A stretch of 11,470 nucleotides of DNA from Gammaproteobacteria bacterium (GTDB lineage Bacteria > Pseudomonadota > Gammaproteobacteria > Steroidobacterales > Steroidobacteraceae). Location: NCBI GenBank assembly GCA_030039615.1, contig JASHVF010000240.1, forward strand, positions 1 through 11,470. Reading direction: 5' to 3'. The notes below the pieces were generated by a model. The model was not told the DNA's origin. It did not search any database and worked only from the letters and a program-made list of their open reading frames with translations. This document shows positions 1 through 6,325 of this stretch, in pieces. The first letter of the stretch is position 1, and each line of letters opens with the position of its first letter. The translations under genes were made by a program, and so were the position numbers.

Positions 1-69
1 TGCGCCCTCGAACATCACGGCCATGCGGGTGATGCTGCCACCCGTTTGAGGCCGCAGCCCCGCGGGCAT
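1..69 (-). CDS. Possible 5' fragment of an unidentified gene cut by the left edge
   Basis: An ATG at 69 opens 23 codons that run off the window without a stop (peptide starting MPAGLRPQTGG and ending MAVMFEGA). It lies 8 bases after the TGA of the barrel-protein gene on the same strand, so it could be the next gene of that operon. There is no clear Shine-Dalgarno sequence; the bases just upstream contain only a weak GTGAAG some distance away. Twenty-three residues are too few to recognise a family, and random open frames of this size are common at this GC content. I keep it only because of its position right after a stop codon. Confidence 0.25.
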   Translation of the reverse strand, partial: MPAGLRPQTGGSITRMAVMFEGA

Positions 70-77
70 CGAATCGC

Positions 78-1940
78 TCAGAACTTCACCATCACGCCGG
101 CGCCCCACACGACCTCGCGCTTGACGAGATCGGGGTACCAGATGCCGCCCTCGGTGGCGCAGCTGTCGGCGCCGATGATGCTGCCGTTGTTGCAGACATA
201 GCTCGACGGCGCGCCGGTGTTGCCGGTCGGGGGCGTGACGCCGCCGGGACCGGCCCAGTAGGGCACGTCCGAGTGGCGGAAGGTCGCTTCCGTCCACCAG
301 GTGATCCAGGGCCTGGGCATGTACTGGAAGTTGAGCTGTGTATCCCACTGATAGAGCTTCTGGCCCGGATTCTCGGTGAAGTACGGCGAGCCGCTCGCCG
401 CGGTCGCGCCATTGATCGGCGGCATGAGCGCCAGGTAGCGGCCGGGATTGTTCATGAAGCCGCCGCCGAGCGTCACCGCGTAGACGTCGTGACTGAACCA
501 GGTACGGTCGTAGAGCATCATGCCGAAGAAGTTGGCCTTGTTGGGGCCGTGCGAGCAATAGACGCCGCCGCCGTACTCGCAGCCGAGATCGGCCGTGAAG
601 GACAGAGCCTTCTTGGAGATGCCGAGCGGACCCCCCTGCTGCGGGTCGTAGTACCTCCACAGCACGCTGTCGTCCTCGTGCACGCGCGTCACATGCGCAT
701 AGTTGATGTAAGGCGCAGAGGGATTTGGCAGTCCGATGTCGGCGTTGGGATTGCCGCCGTTGTTCGGCACGCCGTTGCCGCTCGTCAGGTTGTCCTCGCC
801 GATCGAGTAGCTGTTGAACACGAGCTTGAGCGCCTCGTTCGGGATCCAGAGGATCTGCCCGCCGACGCCCGGGTGATTGTTGTATTTGGCGTAGGACTGC
901 CAGCCGTTGATGAGCCACGGCTCGATCTTGAGCGTCTGCGTCGGGAACCATTGCACGCGCAGCCCGTTGAAGAACCACGGCGTGTTGGACGATACGAAGG
1001 ACGGCTGATAGGTCCAGTTGTCGAAGTTGTAGTAGCTGAAGAGCCCGATGTATGAGAGGAAGATCCCGGCGTCGACGTTGAGGCCGTGGTTCACGTCCCA
1101 GTGGTAGCCCGCGTTCGCCTCCGACAGGTATTTGTAGGCGCCCTCGAGATCCCACTCGCCGACGCCGAGACTCGCGTCATTGCGCGGAGTGGTTACCGCG
1201 TAGAGTCCCATCATCGAGAGGAAGCGCGCCTGCACGCCCTCCCAGTGAAAATTGCCGCCGAGGCTCACCTGCTCGAGCTGGAACTCACCGGAACGGAATT
1301 CCTCGGTGGAGCCCACGATCGTGTGGTCGACCGGGTTGTTGAAATCCTGCAGGTAGTTCACGTCGAAGCGCACTTCGGGCGTGAACAGCCGGGTGTCGAA
1401 GATCGGCGTGGAGTTGCGCGTAGTGCCGTTCATCCAGCCCAGATCTCCGACCGCGAACGGCGTCTGTGTGTCGACCGCCGGACCCGGCGCGGGGGCCTGC
1501 AGCGCCTCGGGAACGACCGCAGCGATCGCCGCCGCGGACGGGGCGGGCGCAGCCGTGCCGGCCACCGCCGCGGCCGGGGCCGCGGCGGCTGCGGGCGCCG
1601 GCAGGGTGAGATTCATGACGATGTCGTGACGGGTCGCCTGGCCTGCGACCACCGCGAGTGCCGGCACATTGACGGTGGGGGCGCCGGCAGCCTGTGCGCT
1701 GACGCTCCACAAGCCCGGCGGCAAGTCGCCGAATGAGAAGACGCCGTCGCTGCCGGAGATCGTGGCGCGGATCGCGCCGCCGTCGGCGCGCAACGCCATC
1801 ACCGTGGCGTGTGCCACGGGAACGCCGGCCGCGGTCGTGACCGACCCGACGATCGCTCCCACGCTCGGCTCGGCCGAGCGCGCCGGTGGCAATGCCAGGC
1901 CGAGGACGAGCACGCCAAGCAGAACTCGCCAATGATGCAT
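78..1940 (-). CDS. Outer-membrane BBP2-like beta-barrel protein with N-terminal carboxypeptidase-regulatory-like domain
   Basis: 620 residues from ATG 1940. A Sec signal peptide (residues 1-23, cleavage after ARSA) is followed by a small beta-sandwich resembling CarboxypepD_reg (about 29-112), an Ala/Pro-rich linker (about 112-161), and a long region rich in aromatic, alternating beta-strands (about 185-620) ending in VMVKF. A terminal Phe is typical of BAM-assembled outer-membrane proteins. Stretches such as DAGIFLSYIGLFSYYNFDNW and KIEPWLINGWQS match my memory of the putative beta-barrel porin-2 (BBP2, OmpL-like) family. Two close cysteine pairs, C454/C462 and C583/C594, may form disulfides in surface loops. 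An in-frame GTG at 1952 is an alternative start, but ATG 1940 has an AAGGTG Shine-Dalgarno-like sequence 9 bases upstream and gives the better signal peptide. The substrate is unknown; a porin or surface-binding role is inferred. The methyltransferase gene lies 112 bases upstream on the same strand. Confidence 0.85.
   Translation of the reverse strand: MHHWRVLLGVLVLGLALPPARSAEPSVGAIVGSVTTAAGVPVAHATVMALRADGGAIRATISGSDGVFSFGDLPPGLWSVSAQAAGAPTVNVPALAVVAGQATRHDIVMNLTLPAPAAAAAPAAAVAGTAAPAPSAAAIAAVVPEALQAPAPGPAVDTQTPFAVGDLGWMNGTTRNSTPIFDTRLFTPEVRFDVNYLQDFNNPVDHTIVGSTEEFRSGEFQLEQVSLGGNFHWEGVQARFLSMMGLYAVTTPRNDASLGVGEWDLEGAYKYLSEANAGYHWDVNHGLNVDAGIFLSYIGLFSYYNFDNWTYQPSFVSSNTPWFFNGLRVQWFPTQTLKIEPWLINGWQSYAKYNNHPGVGGQILWIPNEALKLVFNSYSIGEDNLTSGNGVPNNGGNPNADIGLPNPSAPYINYAHVTRVHEDDSVLWRYYDPQQGGPLGISKKALSFTADLGCEYGGGVYCSHGPNKANFFGMMLYDRTWFSHDVYAVTLGGGFMNNPGRYLALMPPINGATAASGSPYFTENPGQKLYQWDTQLNFQYMPRPWITWWTEATFRHSDVPYWAGPGGVTPPTGNTGAPSSYVCNNGSIIGADSCATEGGIWYPDLVKREVVWGAGVMVKF
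1565..1588. repeat. Perfect inverted repeat, 11-base arms and 2-base centre, inside the barrel-protein gene
   Basis: The arms CCGCCGCGGCC (1565-1575) and GGCCGCGGCGG (1578-1588) are exact reverse complements separated by GG. The repeat lies in the part of the gene encoding the Ala-rich linker, around residues 118-126, so the mRNA could form a very stable GC hairpin exactly between the two folded domains. Ala codons (GCN) in GC-rich DNA tend to make such palindromes, so chance is a real alternative to function. Confidence 0.7.
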
Positions 1941-1996
1941 GTTCTCGAACACCTTGATTCAAGGATCGCCGCAGCGGACGGGCGCCGACGTCAGGA

Positions 1997-2010
1997 AAGA
2001 TACGTATTTT
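1997..2010. promoter_or_regulatory. AT-rich near-palindrome upstream of the barrel-protein gene, possible operator or -10 region
   Basis: AAGATACGTATTTT is a 14-base inverted repeat with one mismatch around TACGTA, standing out in the 112-base GC-rich gap between the methyltransferase stop (2053) and the barrel-protein start (1940). Read on the minus strand it contains TATCTT, which matches the -10 consensus at four of six positions; I see no good -35 at 16-18 bases. It could be the promoter core or a regulator site for the barrel-protein gene, placing that gene in its own transcription unit. No regulator is identified. Confidence 0.35.
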
Positions 2011-2052
2011 GCCCGCGCGCCCTGTGATGAGGGCGTGAGGAATCGAGCCGCC

Positions 2053-2901
2053 TCAGCCACGCGCGCTCATCACCCGGGCGAGGCCGCCGGTACGCAGCCC
2101 ATCGTTGCGCTCGCGAAAGAAGCGCGCGTTGAGCTCCTCGGGGCCGAGATCCTCGAGCTCACTGAATCCGAGCGCCCGCAGCTCGTCGTGAAGCTCGCGC
2201 GGCTCGAAGAAGCTCCGCCAGGGCTCGCCGGCGGCGGCGACGCGCTGCATGAGCGCACGCACCGCCAGGCGCCGCAGCAGGCCGAGGCTTGCCGGCGGCA
2301 CCGCGTAGTCGAACACGACGCCGCTGCCGCGCGGCAGGCGGGCGACGAAGCCCAGCGTCCCCATGATCGCGGCGCGGCTCAGGTACATGGAGACGCCGAG
2401 CCAGGAGAAGAAGGACGGCTCGTCGGCACGGAACCCGGCGCTCGCGAGCCGCTCCGCCAGGCGCTCGCTCTCGAAGTCCAGCGGCACGAAGCTCAGCGAC
2501 TGTGGCAGAGCGATCCGGGCGGCCTCGAGCTGGCGACGCTTCCACGCCTGCGTCGCCGGATGGTCGACCTCGAACACCCGCAGCAGCTGCGCCGGGTACG
2601 GATTGCGATACGCGAAGGTATCGAGCCCGGCGCCGAGCACGACGTACTGGCGCACACCGCCTCGCACGGCGGCAGCGAGCGCATCCTCGGCCACGCGGCT
2701 GCGCGCCACGAGGAAGGCGCGCAGATAGCGCGCCAGCGGAACCCTGAAGCGCAGCGGTGCGCCCCGGATCCTGGCCGCGCCCGCGGCGCCGACGATCGCG
2801 AGCGCTACCGCGTCCTCGAGCACGCGCGGCACATCGAGGATCTGGTGCGCGGCGCGGCTCAGGGCCACCTGGTAGGCGGTGCGGCTCGGGCGATCCTGCA
2901 T
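2053..2901 (-). CDS. Class I SAM-dependent methyltransferase, TIGR00027 / leucine carboxyl methyltransferase-like
   Basis: 282 residues, the usual size for this family. The N-terminus PSRTAYQVALSRAAHQ (5-20) resembles the SRTA…RA.H opening of TIGR00027 proteins. The SAM-binding motif I is VVLGAGLDTFAYR (87-99), the acidic residue after strand 2 is in FEVDHP (110-115), LDF lies at 141-143, and WLGVSMYL (167-174) and FDYAVP (197-202) are further family motifs. The fold and cofactor are therefore well supported; the substrate is not known, and characterised relatives are O-methyltransferases, some acting in polyketide or lipid metabolism. The start is ATG 2901: upstream in-frame codons run antisense through the amidase gene and show no family similarity. 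No Shine-Dalgarno sequence precedes this ATG, and a TATAGT hexamer sits only 9 bases upstream, so the mRNA may be leaderless. It is divergent from the amidase gene at 2980 and encoded on the same strand as the barrel protein. Confidence 0.85.
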   Translation of the reverse strand: MQDRPSRTAYQVALSRAAHQILDVPRVLEDAVALAIVGAAGAARIRGAPLRFRVPLARYLRAFLVARSRVAEDALAAAVRGGVRQYVVLGAGLDTFAYRNPYPAQLLRVFEVDHPATQAWKRRQLEAARIALPQSLSFVPLDFESERLAERLASAGFRADEPSFFSWLGVSMYLSRAAIMGTLGFVARLPRGSGVVFDYAVPPASLGLLRRLAVRALMQRVAAAGEPWRSFFEPRELHDELRALGFSELEDLGPEELNARFFRERNDGLRTGGLARVMSARG

Positions 2902-2910
2902 GCGTGGAAA

Positions 2911-2916
2911 ACTATA
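2911..2916 (-). promoter_or_regulatory. Candidate -10 hexamer for the methyltransferase gene
   Basis: On the minus strand this reads TATAGT, five of six matches to TATAAT, in otherwise GC-rich DNA. Its distance to ATG 2901 (9 bases) places the predicted transcription start at or within a few bases of the start codon. I see no convincing -35 element upstream. The position fits a leaderless transcript. Confidence 0.4.
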
Positions 2917-2919
2917 CAC

Positions 2920-2934
2920 CGCCGCTCGGCGGCG
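2920..2934. repeat. Small perfect hairpin in the divergent methyltransferase/amidase promoter region
   Basis: CGCCGC (2920-2925), loop TCG, GCGGCG (2929-2934). The 6-base arms lie between the two start codons, just upstream of the candidate minus-strand -10 and just before the TTGACA on the plus strand. It could be a regulator site or simply a GC-rich chance palindrome. Confidence 0.35.
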
Positions 2935-2943
2935 CCGGCCCCC

Positions 2944-2973
2944 TTGACAGACCCGCGACCTCCGGCCGATGTT
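2944..2973 (+). promoter_or_regulatory. Candidate sigma-70 type promoter for the cytoplasmic amidase gene
   Basis: A perfect TTGACA -35 lies at 2944-2949. The best -10 at a permissible distance is the weak GATGTT (2968-2973, spacer 18, three matches including the key A2 and T6). Transcription from here would begin near 2980, which would make the GTG at 2980 leaderless or leave it untranscribed and would favour ATG 3013 as the start. The perfect -35 is notable; the -10 is poor, so the call is tentative. Confidence 0.3.
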
Positions 2974-2979
2974 GGCGTC

Positions 2980-4428
2980 GTGAGCACCCATGCCGGAGTT
3001 TCGCCGCTCGTCATGATGAGCGCGCTGGAGCTGGTGCGTGCAATCCGCACGCGTGCGGTGTCCTGCGCCGAGGTGATGGCGACCTTCCTCGATCACATCG
3101 GGCACGTCAATCCCAGGGTGAACGCGCTGGTGTCGCTGCAGGATGCGGATGCCCTGATGCAGCAGGCGCGCGTCCGCGATGCGCAACTCGCGCGCGGCGA
3201 GTACCTCGGGCGCATGCACGGATTGCCGCACGCGGTGAAGGACCTGGCCCTTACCGCGGGTATCCGCACCACGCGCGGCTCGCCGCTTCTCGATGCGATT
3301 CCGGCGCAGGATGCGATCCTCGTCGAGCGGCTGAAAAGCCACGGAGCGATCCTCATCGGCAAGAGCAACACCGCCGAGCTCGGTCTCGGATCTCAGACCT
3401 ACAACCCGGTGTTCGGCACCACGCTGAACGCCTATCATCCTGGCAGGACGGCCGGCGGCAGCAGCGGCGGCGCCGCGGTGGCGCTGGCACTGCGGATGGT
3501 GCCGCTGGCGGACGGCAGCGACATGATGGGCTCGCTGCGCAATCCGGCCGCCTATAACAACGTATTCGGATTCCGCCCGTCCTATGGCTGCGTCCCCTGC
3601 GCCGGCGAGGAGCTGTTCCTCGATCAACTCTCGGTGTGGGGCGCCATGGGCCGCAGCGTCGCCGACGTCGCGCTGCTGATGAGCGTCATCGCCGGGCCGG
3701 ACCCACGGGCGCCGCTCGCCGGCGGCGCGGAACCGGCCGAGTTTCTGCAGCCCCTCGAGCGCAGCTTCGCGGGCGTGCGGCTCGGCTGGCTCGGCGACCT
3801 CGGCGGCTACCTGCCGCTCGAGCCCGGGATCCTGGAGTTGTGCCGGCAGGCCTGCGCGATCTTCGAGTCACTCGGCTGCAGCATCGAGGAAGCGACTCTG
3901 CCGATCGCTCCCGCCGAGCTGTGGGAGGCGTGGCGGACGCTGCGCCACTGGCTCGTGGCCGGGGAGCTCGAGCCCTTATATAAGGAGCCGGTCGCGCGGG
4001 CGCGCCTGAAGCCCGAGGCGCGCTGGGAGGTCGAAAACGCCCTCAAGTTGAGCGCGCTCGATGTCTATCGCGCCTCCGTCGTCCGCTCGCGCTGGTATGC
4101 CGCCGCCAGGGTGCTGTTCGAGCGCTACGACTACCTGCTGCTGCCGAGTGCGCAGCTGTTCCCGTTCGATGCGAGCCTGCAGTGGCCGCGCGCGATCAAC
4201 GGCGTCGCGATGGACACCTATCACCGCTGGATGGAGGTGGTGGTCGCGGCGAGCCTGCTCGCCGGGCCGGTGCTCAACGTGCCGGTCGGATTCGGTGCGC
4301 AGGATCTGCCGATGGGGATGCAGATCATCGGCCGTCGCCATGCGGACGTCGGCGTGCTGCAGCTCGGCCACGCCTATGATCGGGAAACGGGTTGGGTCCA
4401 GACCCGCCTGCCGGCACTGCTCGCTTAG
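2980..4428 (+). CDS. Amidase-signature family hydrolase, cytoplasmic
   Basis: 482 residues from GTG 2980, a normal length for the amidase-signature family (GatA, fatty acid amide hydrolase, bacterial amidases), which hydrolyse C-N amide bonds through a Ser-cisSer-Lys triad. All three are visible: Lys87 in GLPHAVKDL, cis-Ser161 in TAGGSSGG and nucleophile Ser185 in GSDMMGSLRNPA; the 24-residue gap between the serines is that of the family. The N-terminal helix region (ALELVRAIRTRAVSCAEVM…NPRVNALV) is typical. No signal peptide is present. The substrate cannot be read from sequence; there is no GatB or GatC nearby, so a tRNA amidotransferase role is unlikely. The start is uncertain: GTG 2980, ATG 3013 or ATG 3016; a GGAG at 2995-2998 serves the ATG at 3013 with a long 14-base gap. 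The gene is divergent from the methyltransferase and ends 3 bases from the stop of the Tat-exported amidase. Confidence 0.88.
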   Translation: MSTHAGVSPLVMMSALELVRAIRTRAVSCAEVMATFLDHIGHVNPRVNALVSLQDADALMQQARVRDAQLARGEYLGRMHGLPHAVKDLALTAGIRTTRGSPLLDAIPAQDAILVERLKSHGAILIGKSNTAELGLGSQTYNPVFGTTLNAYHPGRTAGGSSGGAAVALALRMVPLADGSDMMGSLRNPAAYNNVFGFRPSYGCVPCAGEELFLDQLSVWGAMGRSVADVALLMSVIAGPDPRAPLAGGAEPAEFLQPLERSFAGVRLGWLGDLGGYLPLEPGILELCRQACAIFESLGCSIEEATLPIAPAELWEAWRTLRHWLVAGELEPLYKEPVARARLKPEARWEVENALKLSALDVYRASVVRSRWYAAARVLFERYDYLLLPSAQLFPFDASLQWPRAINGVAMDTYHRWMEVVVAASLLAGPVLNVPVGFGAQDLPMGMQIIGRRHADVGVLQLGHAYDRETGWVQTRLPALLA

Positions 4429-4431
4429 CGC

Positions 4432-6246
4432 CTAGAATCCGGGCGGGCGCTCCTCCGCCACGGCGAAACTCCTCTCGAGCGCCAGCCCCACGCGCGCGAT
4501 CGTGCCCTCATCGAACCAGCGACCGACGAGCGTCACGCCGTGCGGCACGCGGCGCGGCGGCTGGAACTTCGGCAGCGGACGCGCCGCATCGGGCGCCCAG
4601 TCGCTGCGCGCCGCGGCGACCTCGACGAACCCCGTGCGCAGCGTGAGCGAAGGCAGCCCGGTGAAGTTGCCGATGGTGAGCATCTCGTCGCGCAGCGATG
4701 GCACCAGCAGCAGGTCGACGCCGGCCATGAGCTTCTGCATCTCCTGCGCCACGGCGCGCCGCAAGCGGTCCGCCTGCACGAAATCCACTGCAGAAATGAA
4801 ACGCGCTTGCCGCAAGGTGTTGGGCCAGGCGTCCGCCACCTGCATGCGCAGCATGTCAGCCCGGCCGCTCAGCGTAAGCTCCTCGAAGGCGGCCGCGGCT
4901 TCTGCGAACAGGATCGTGTTGAGATCATCGTACGGCCAGTCGGGGATCGCGACCGCTAGCGGCTCGAGGCCGAGCTCCGGGAGCCGTGCGAGCACCTGGC
5001 GGTCGACTTCTGTGGCGGGCTCCTCGTGCATCCAGCCCGGCAGGTAACCGACCCTGAGTCCGCGGACGTCCGCACTCGCATCGAACTCGAGACGCGCGGC
5101 AACGCTGCCGAGGTCGCCCGGATCGGGACCGGCGATCGCGCCGAGCACCAGCATGAGGTCCTCGACGCCGCGCGCCATCGGCCCGAGTTTGTCGAGCGAC
5201 CAGCACAAGGTCATGGCACCGCTGCGGGGCACGCGGCCGAAGGTCGGGCGCAGGCCCGTTACGCCGCAGCGCATGCTCGGACTCACGATGCTGCCCTCGG
5301 TCTCGCTGCCGATGGCAAAGGCCACGAGCGCAGCGGCGAGCGCCGCTCCTGGGCCCGCGCTCGAGCCGGAAGAGCCCTCCTCCGGCGCCCACGGGTTCAT
5401 GGTCTGCCCGCCGAACCACACGTCATTGAGCGCCAGCGCTCCGAGACTGAGCTTCGCCACGAGCACCGCACCGCTGGCGCGCAGGCGCTCCACCACCGCG
5501 GCATCGGCGCTCGGCACGCGGTCGCGGTAGGGCTCGGCGCCATAGGTGGTCGGCGTGCCAGCCGTGTCGAGCAGGTCCTTGGCGCCCCACGGGATGCCGT
5601 GCAGCGGGCCGCGATACTTGCCCGCGGCGATCTCCTGGTCGGCCTCGCGCGCCTGCGCGAGCGCCGCCGCGCCCATGAGCGTGATCACGCAGCGCAGCTG
5701 CGGATCGAAGCGCGCGATGCGCTCGAGGTAGATGCGCGTCAGCCGCTCGGAGCTGAGCTGCCGCGCCTCGATCCAGCGCGACAGCTTCCACACCGGCGCG
5801 TAGGCGATGTCGGCGTCGTTCCCGGGCAGCGGCCCTGCGTCGCGGCCGCTGCGCACGAAGCGCGCGGGGTGCGGCAGCACTGGCCCGCCCGGGAGCAGGG
5901 CATTCCAGGTGGAATAAGGCGCAAGCGTCGGGGCGAGCGCCAGCTTGCGCGGACCGCTGCGCCGCTCGTGGATCGCCGCCATGCTGCTGCGCCAGTTCTC
6001 GGCCGCCTGCGTGCGCTGCGCCACGCTGAGCTCCACCTGCACGAGCTTCTCGGCCTCGAGGAAGGTCGCCGCGCTCACCTCGGGGCCGACCGCGGGCGCC
6101 GTACCGAATGCGGGCGGCGTGCCGGCGGGCGGCGCGGCTGATGCCGCGGCGGCCGGCGTCGGATCCGCCTGCACGGCGCGCGCCGCCCCCGGACCGAGCA
6201 GCGCTGCACAGGAAGTCATGAGGAATTGGCGGCGCGAACCTGGCAT
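4432..6246 (-). CDS. Tat-exported amidase-signature family hydrolase
   Basis: 604 residues. The N-terminus carries a twin-arginine signal, SRRQFLM at 4-10 followed by a hydrophobic stretch and cleavage sites after ARA (24) or VQA (27), so the enzyme is predicted to be exported folded to the periplasm. An Ala/Pro-rich spacer and a helical region (about 28-140) precede the amidase domain (about 150-600), explaining why it is some 120 residues longer than its neighbour. The triad is Lys223 in HGIPWGAKDL, cis-Ser295 in GSSAGP and nucleophile Ser319 in GSETEGSIVSP, with the expected 24-residue spacing. The substrate is unknown; an amide or ester in the periplasm or brought in from outside is inferred. 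ATG 6246 is preceded by a run of six G four bases upstream, a weak ribosome site. It converges with the plus-strand amidase gene, and its promoter must lie in the 79-base region shared with the secreted-protein gene at 6326. Confidence 0.9.
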   Translation of the reverse strand: MPGSRRQFLMTSCAALLGPGAARAVQADPTPAAAASAAPPAGTPPAFGTAPAVGPEVSAATFLEAEKLVQVELSVAQRTQAAENWRSSMAAIHERRSGPRKLALAPTLAPYSTWNALLPGGPVLPHPARFVRSGRDAGPLPGNDADIAYAPVWKLSRWIEARQLSSERLTRIYLERIARFDPQLRCVITLMGAAALAQAREADQEIAAGKYRGPLHGIPWGAKDLLDTAGTPTTYGAEPYRDRVPSADAAVVERLRASGAVLVAKLSLGALALNDVWFGGQTMNPWAPEEGSSGSSAGPGAALAAALVAFAIGSETEGSIVSPSMRCGVTGLRPTFGRVPRSGAMTLCWSLDKLGPMARGVEDLMLVLGAIAGPDPGDLGSVAARLEFDASADVRGLRVGYLPGWMHEEPATEVDRQVLARLPELGLEPLAVAIPDWPYDDLNTILFAEAAAAFEELTLSGRADMLRMQVADAWPNTLRQARFISAVDFVQADRLRRAVAQEMQKLMAGVDLLLVPSLRDEMLTIGNFTGLPSLTLRTGFVEVAAARSDWAPDAARPLPKFQPPRRVPHGVTLVGRWFDEGTIARVGLALERSFAVAEERPPGF

Positions 6247-6283
6247 GGTGCCCCCCGATTTAGGCCGCGCCTGCGCCGTGCCA

Positions 6284-6289
6284 TATACT
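6284..6289 (+). promoter_or_regulatory. Candidate -10 hexamer for the secreted-protein gene
   Basis: TATACT (five of six matches to TATAAT) stands in the 79-base divergent region 6247-6325. It predicts a transcription start near 6296 and a leader of about 30 bases containing the GGGGGA ribosome site (6309-6314) for the ATG at 6326. No clear -35 is present; TTAGG sequences near 6260 match poorly. Because the surrounding CATATACTTAG is AT-rich on both strands, the same spot could also serve the minus-strand amidase gene (TATATG or GTATAT read in reverse). Confidence 0.4.
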
Positions 6290-6325
6290 TAGCGCGCCGG
6301 AGACAGCCGGGGGATAATAACCATA

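Noticed and set aside
273..1736. Two long plus-strand open frames (273-1055 and 1086-1736) opposite the barrel-protein gene.
   Set aside because: They mirror the codon bias of the real gene, are rich in Arg/Val/His repeats without any domain, and have no ribosome site.
1939..2979. Long in-frame N-terminal extension of the cytoplasmic amidase (about 347 residues).
   Set aside because: It is antisense to the well-supported methyltransferase, has low-complexity Arg/Ala/Glu-rich composition, and the amidase fold begins after 2980.
2902..3627. N-terminal extension of the methyltransferase on the minus strand.
   Set aside because: It is antisense to the amidase; family similarity begins at the ATG at 2901 and the total length without it is normal.
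4426..4434. A terminator between the two convergent amidase genes.
   Set aside because: Only 3 bases separate the stops and no hairpin with a T run is visible; the TAG…CTA symmetry is just the two stop codons facing each other.
5026..6141. A 371-residue plus-strand open frame opposite the Tat-exported amidase.
   Set aside because: Antisense shadow typical of high-GC coding DNA; no recognisable motif, while the minus strand has a full catalytic triad and signal peptide.
6208..6210. Cys13 of the Tat amidase as a possible lipoprotein cysteine.
   Set aside because: The preceding residues (M-T-S) are a poor lipobox and the hydrophobic core continues after the cysteine; the twin-arginine signal with AxA cleavage sites fits better.
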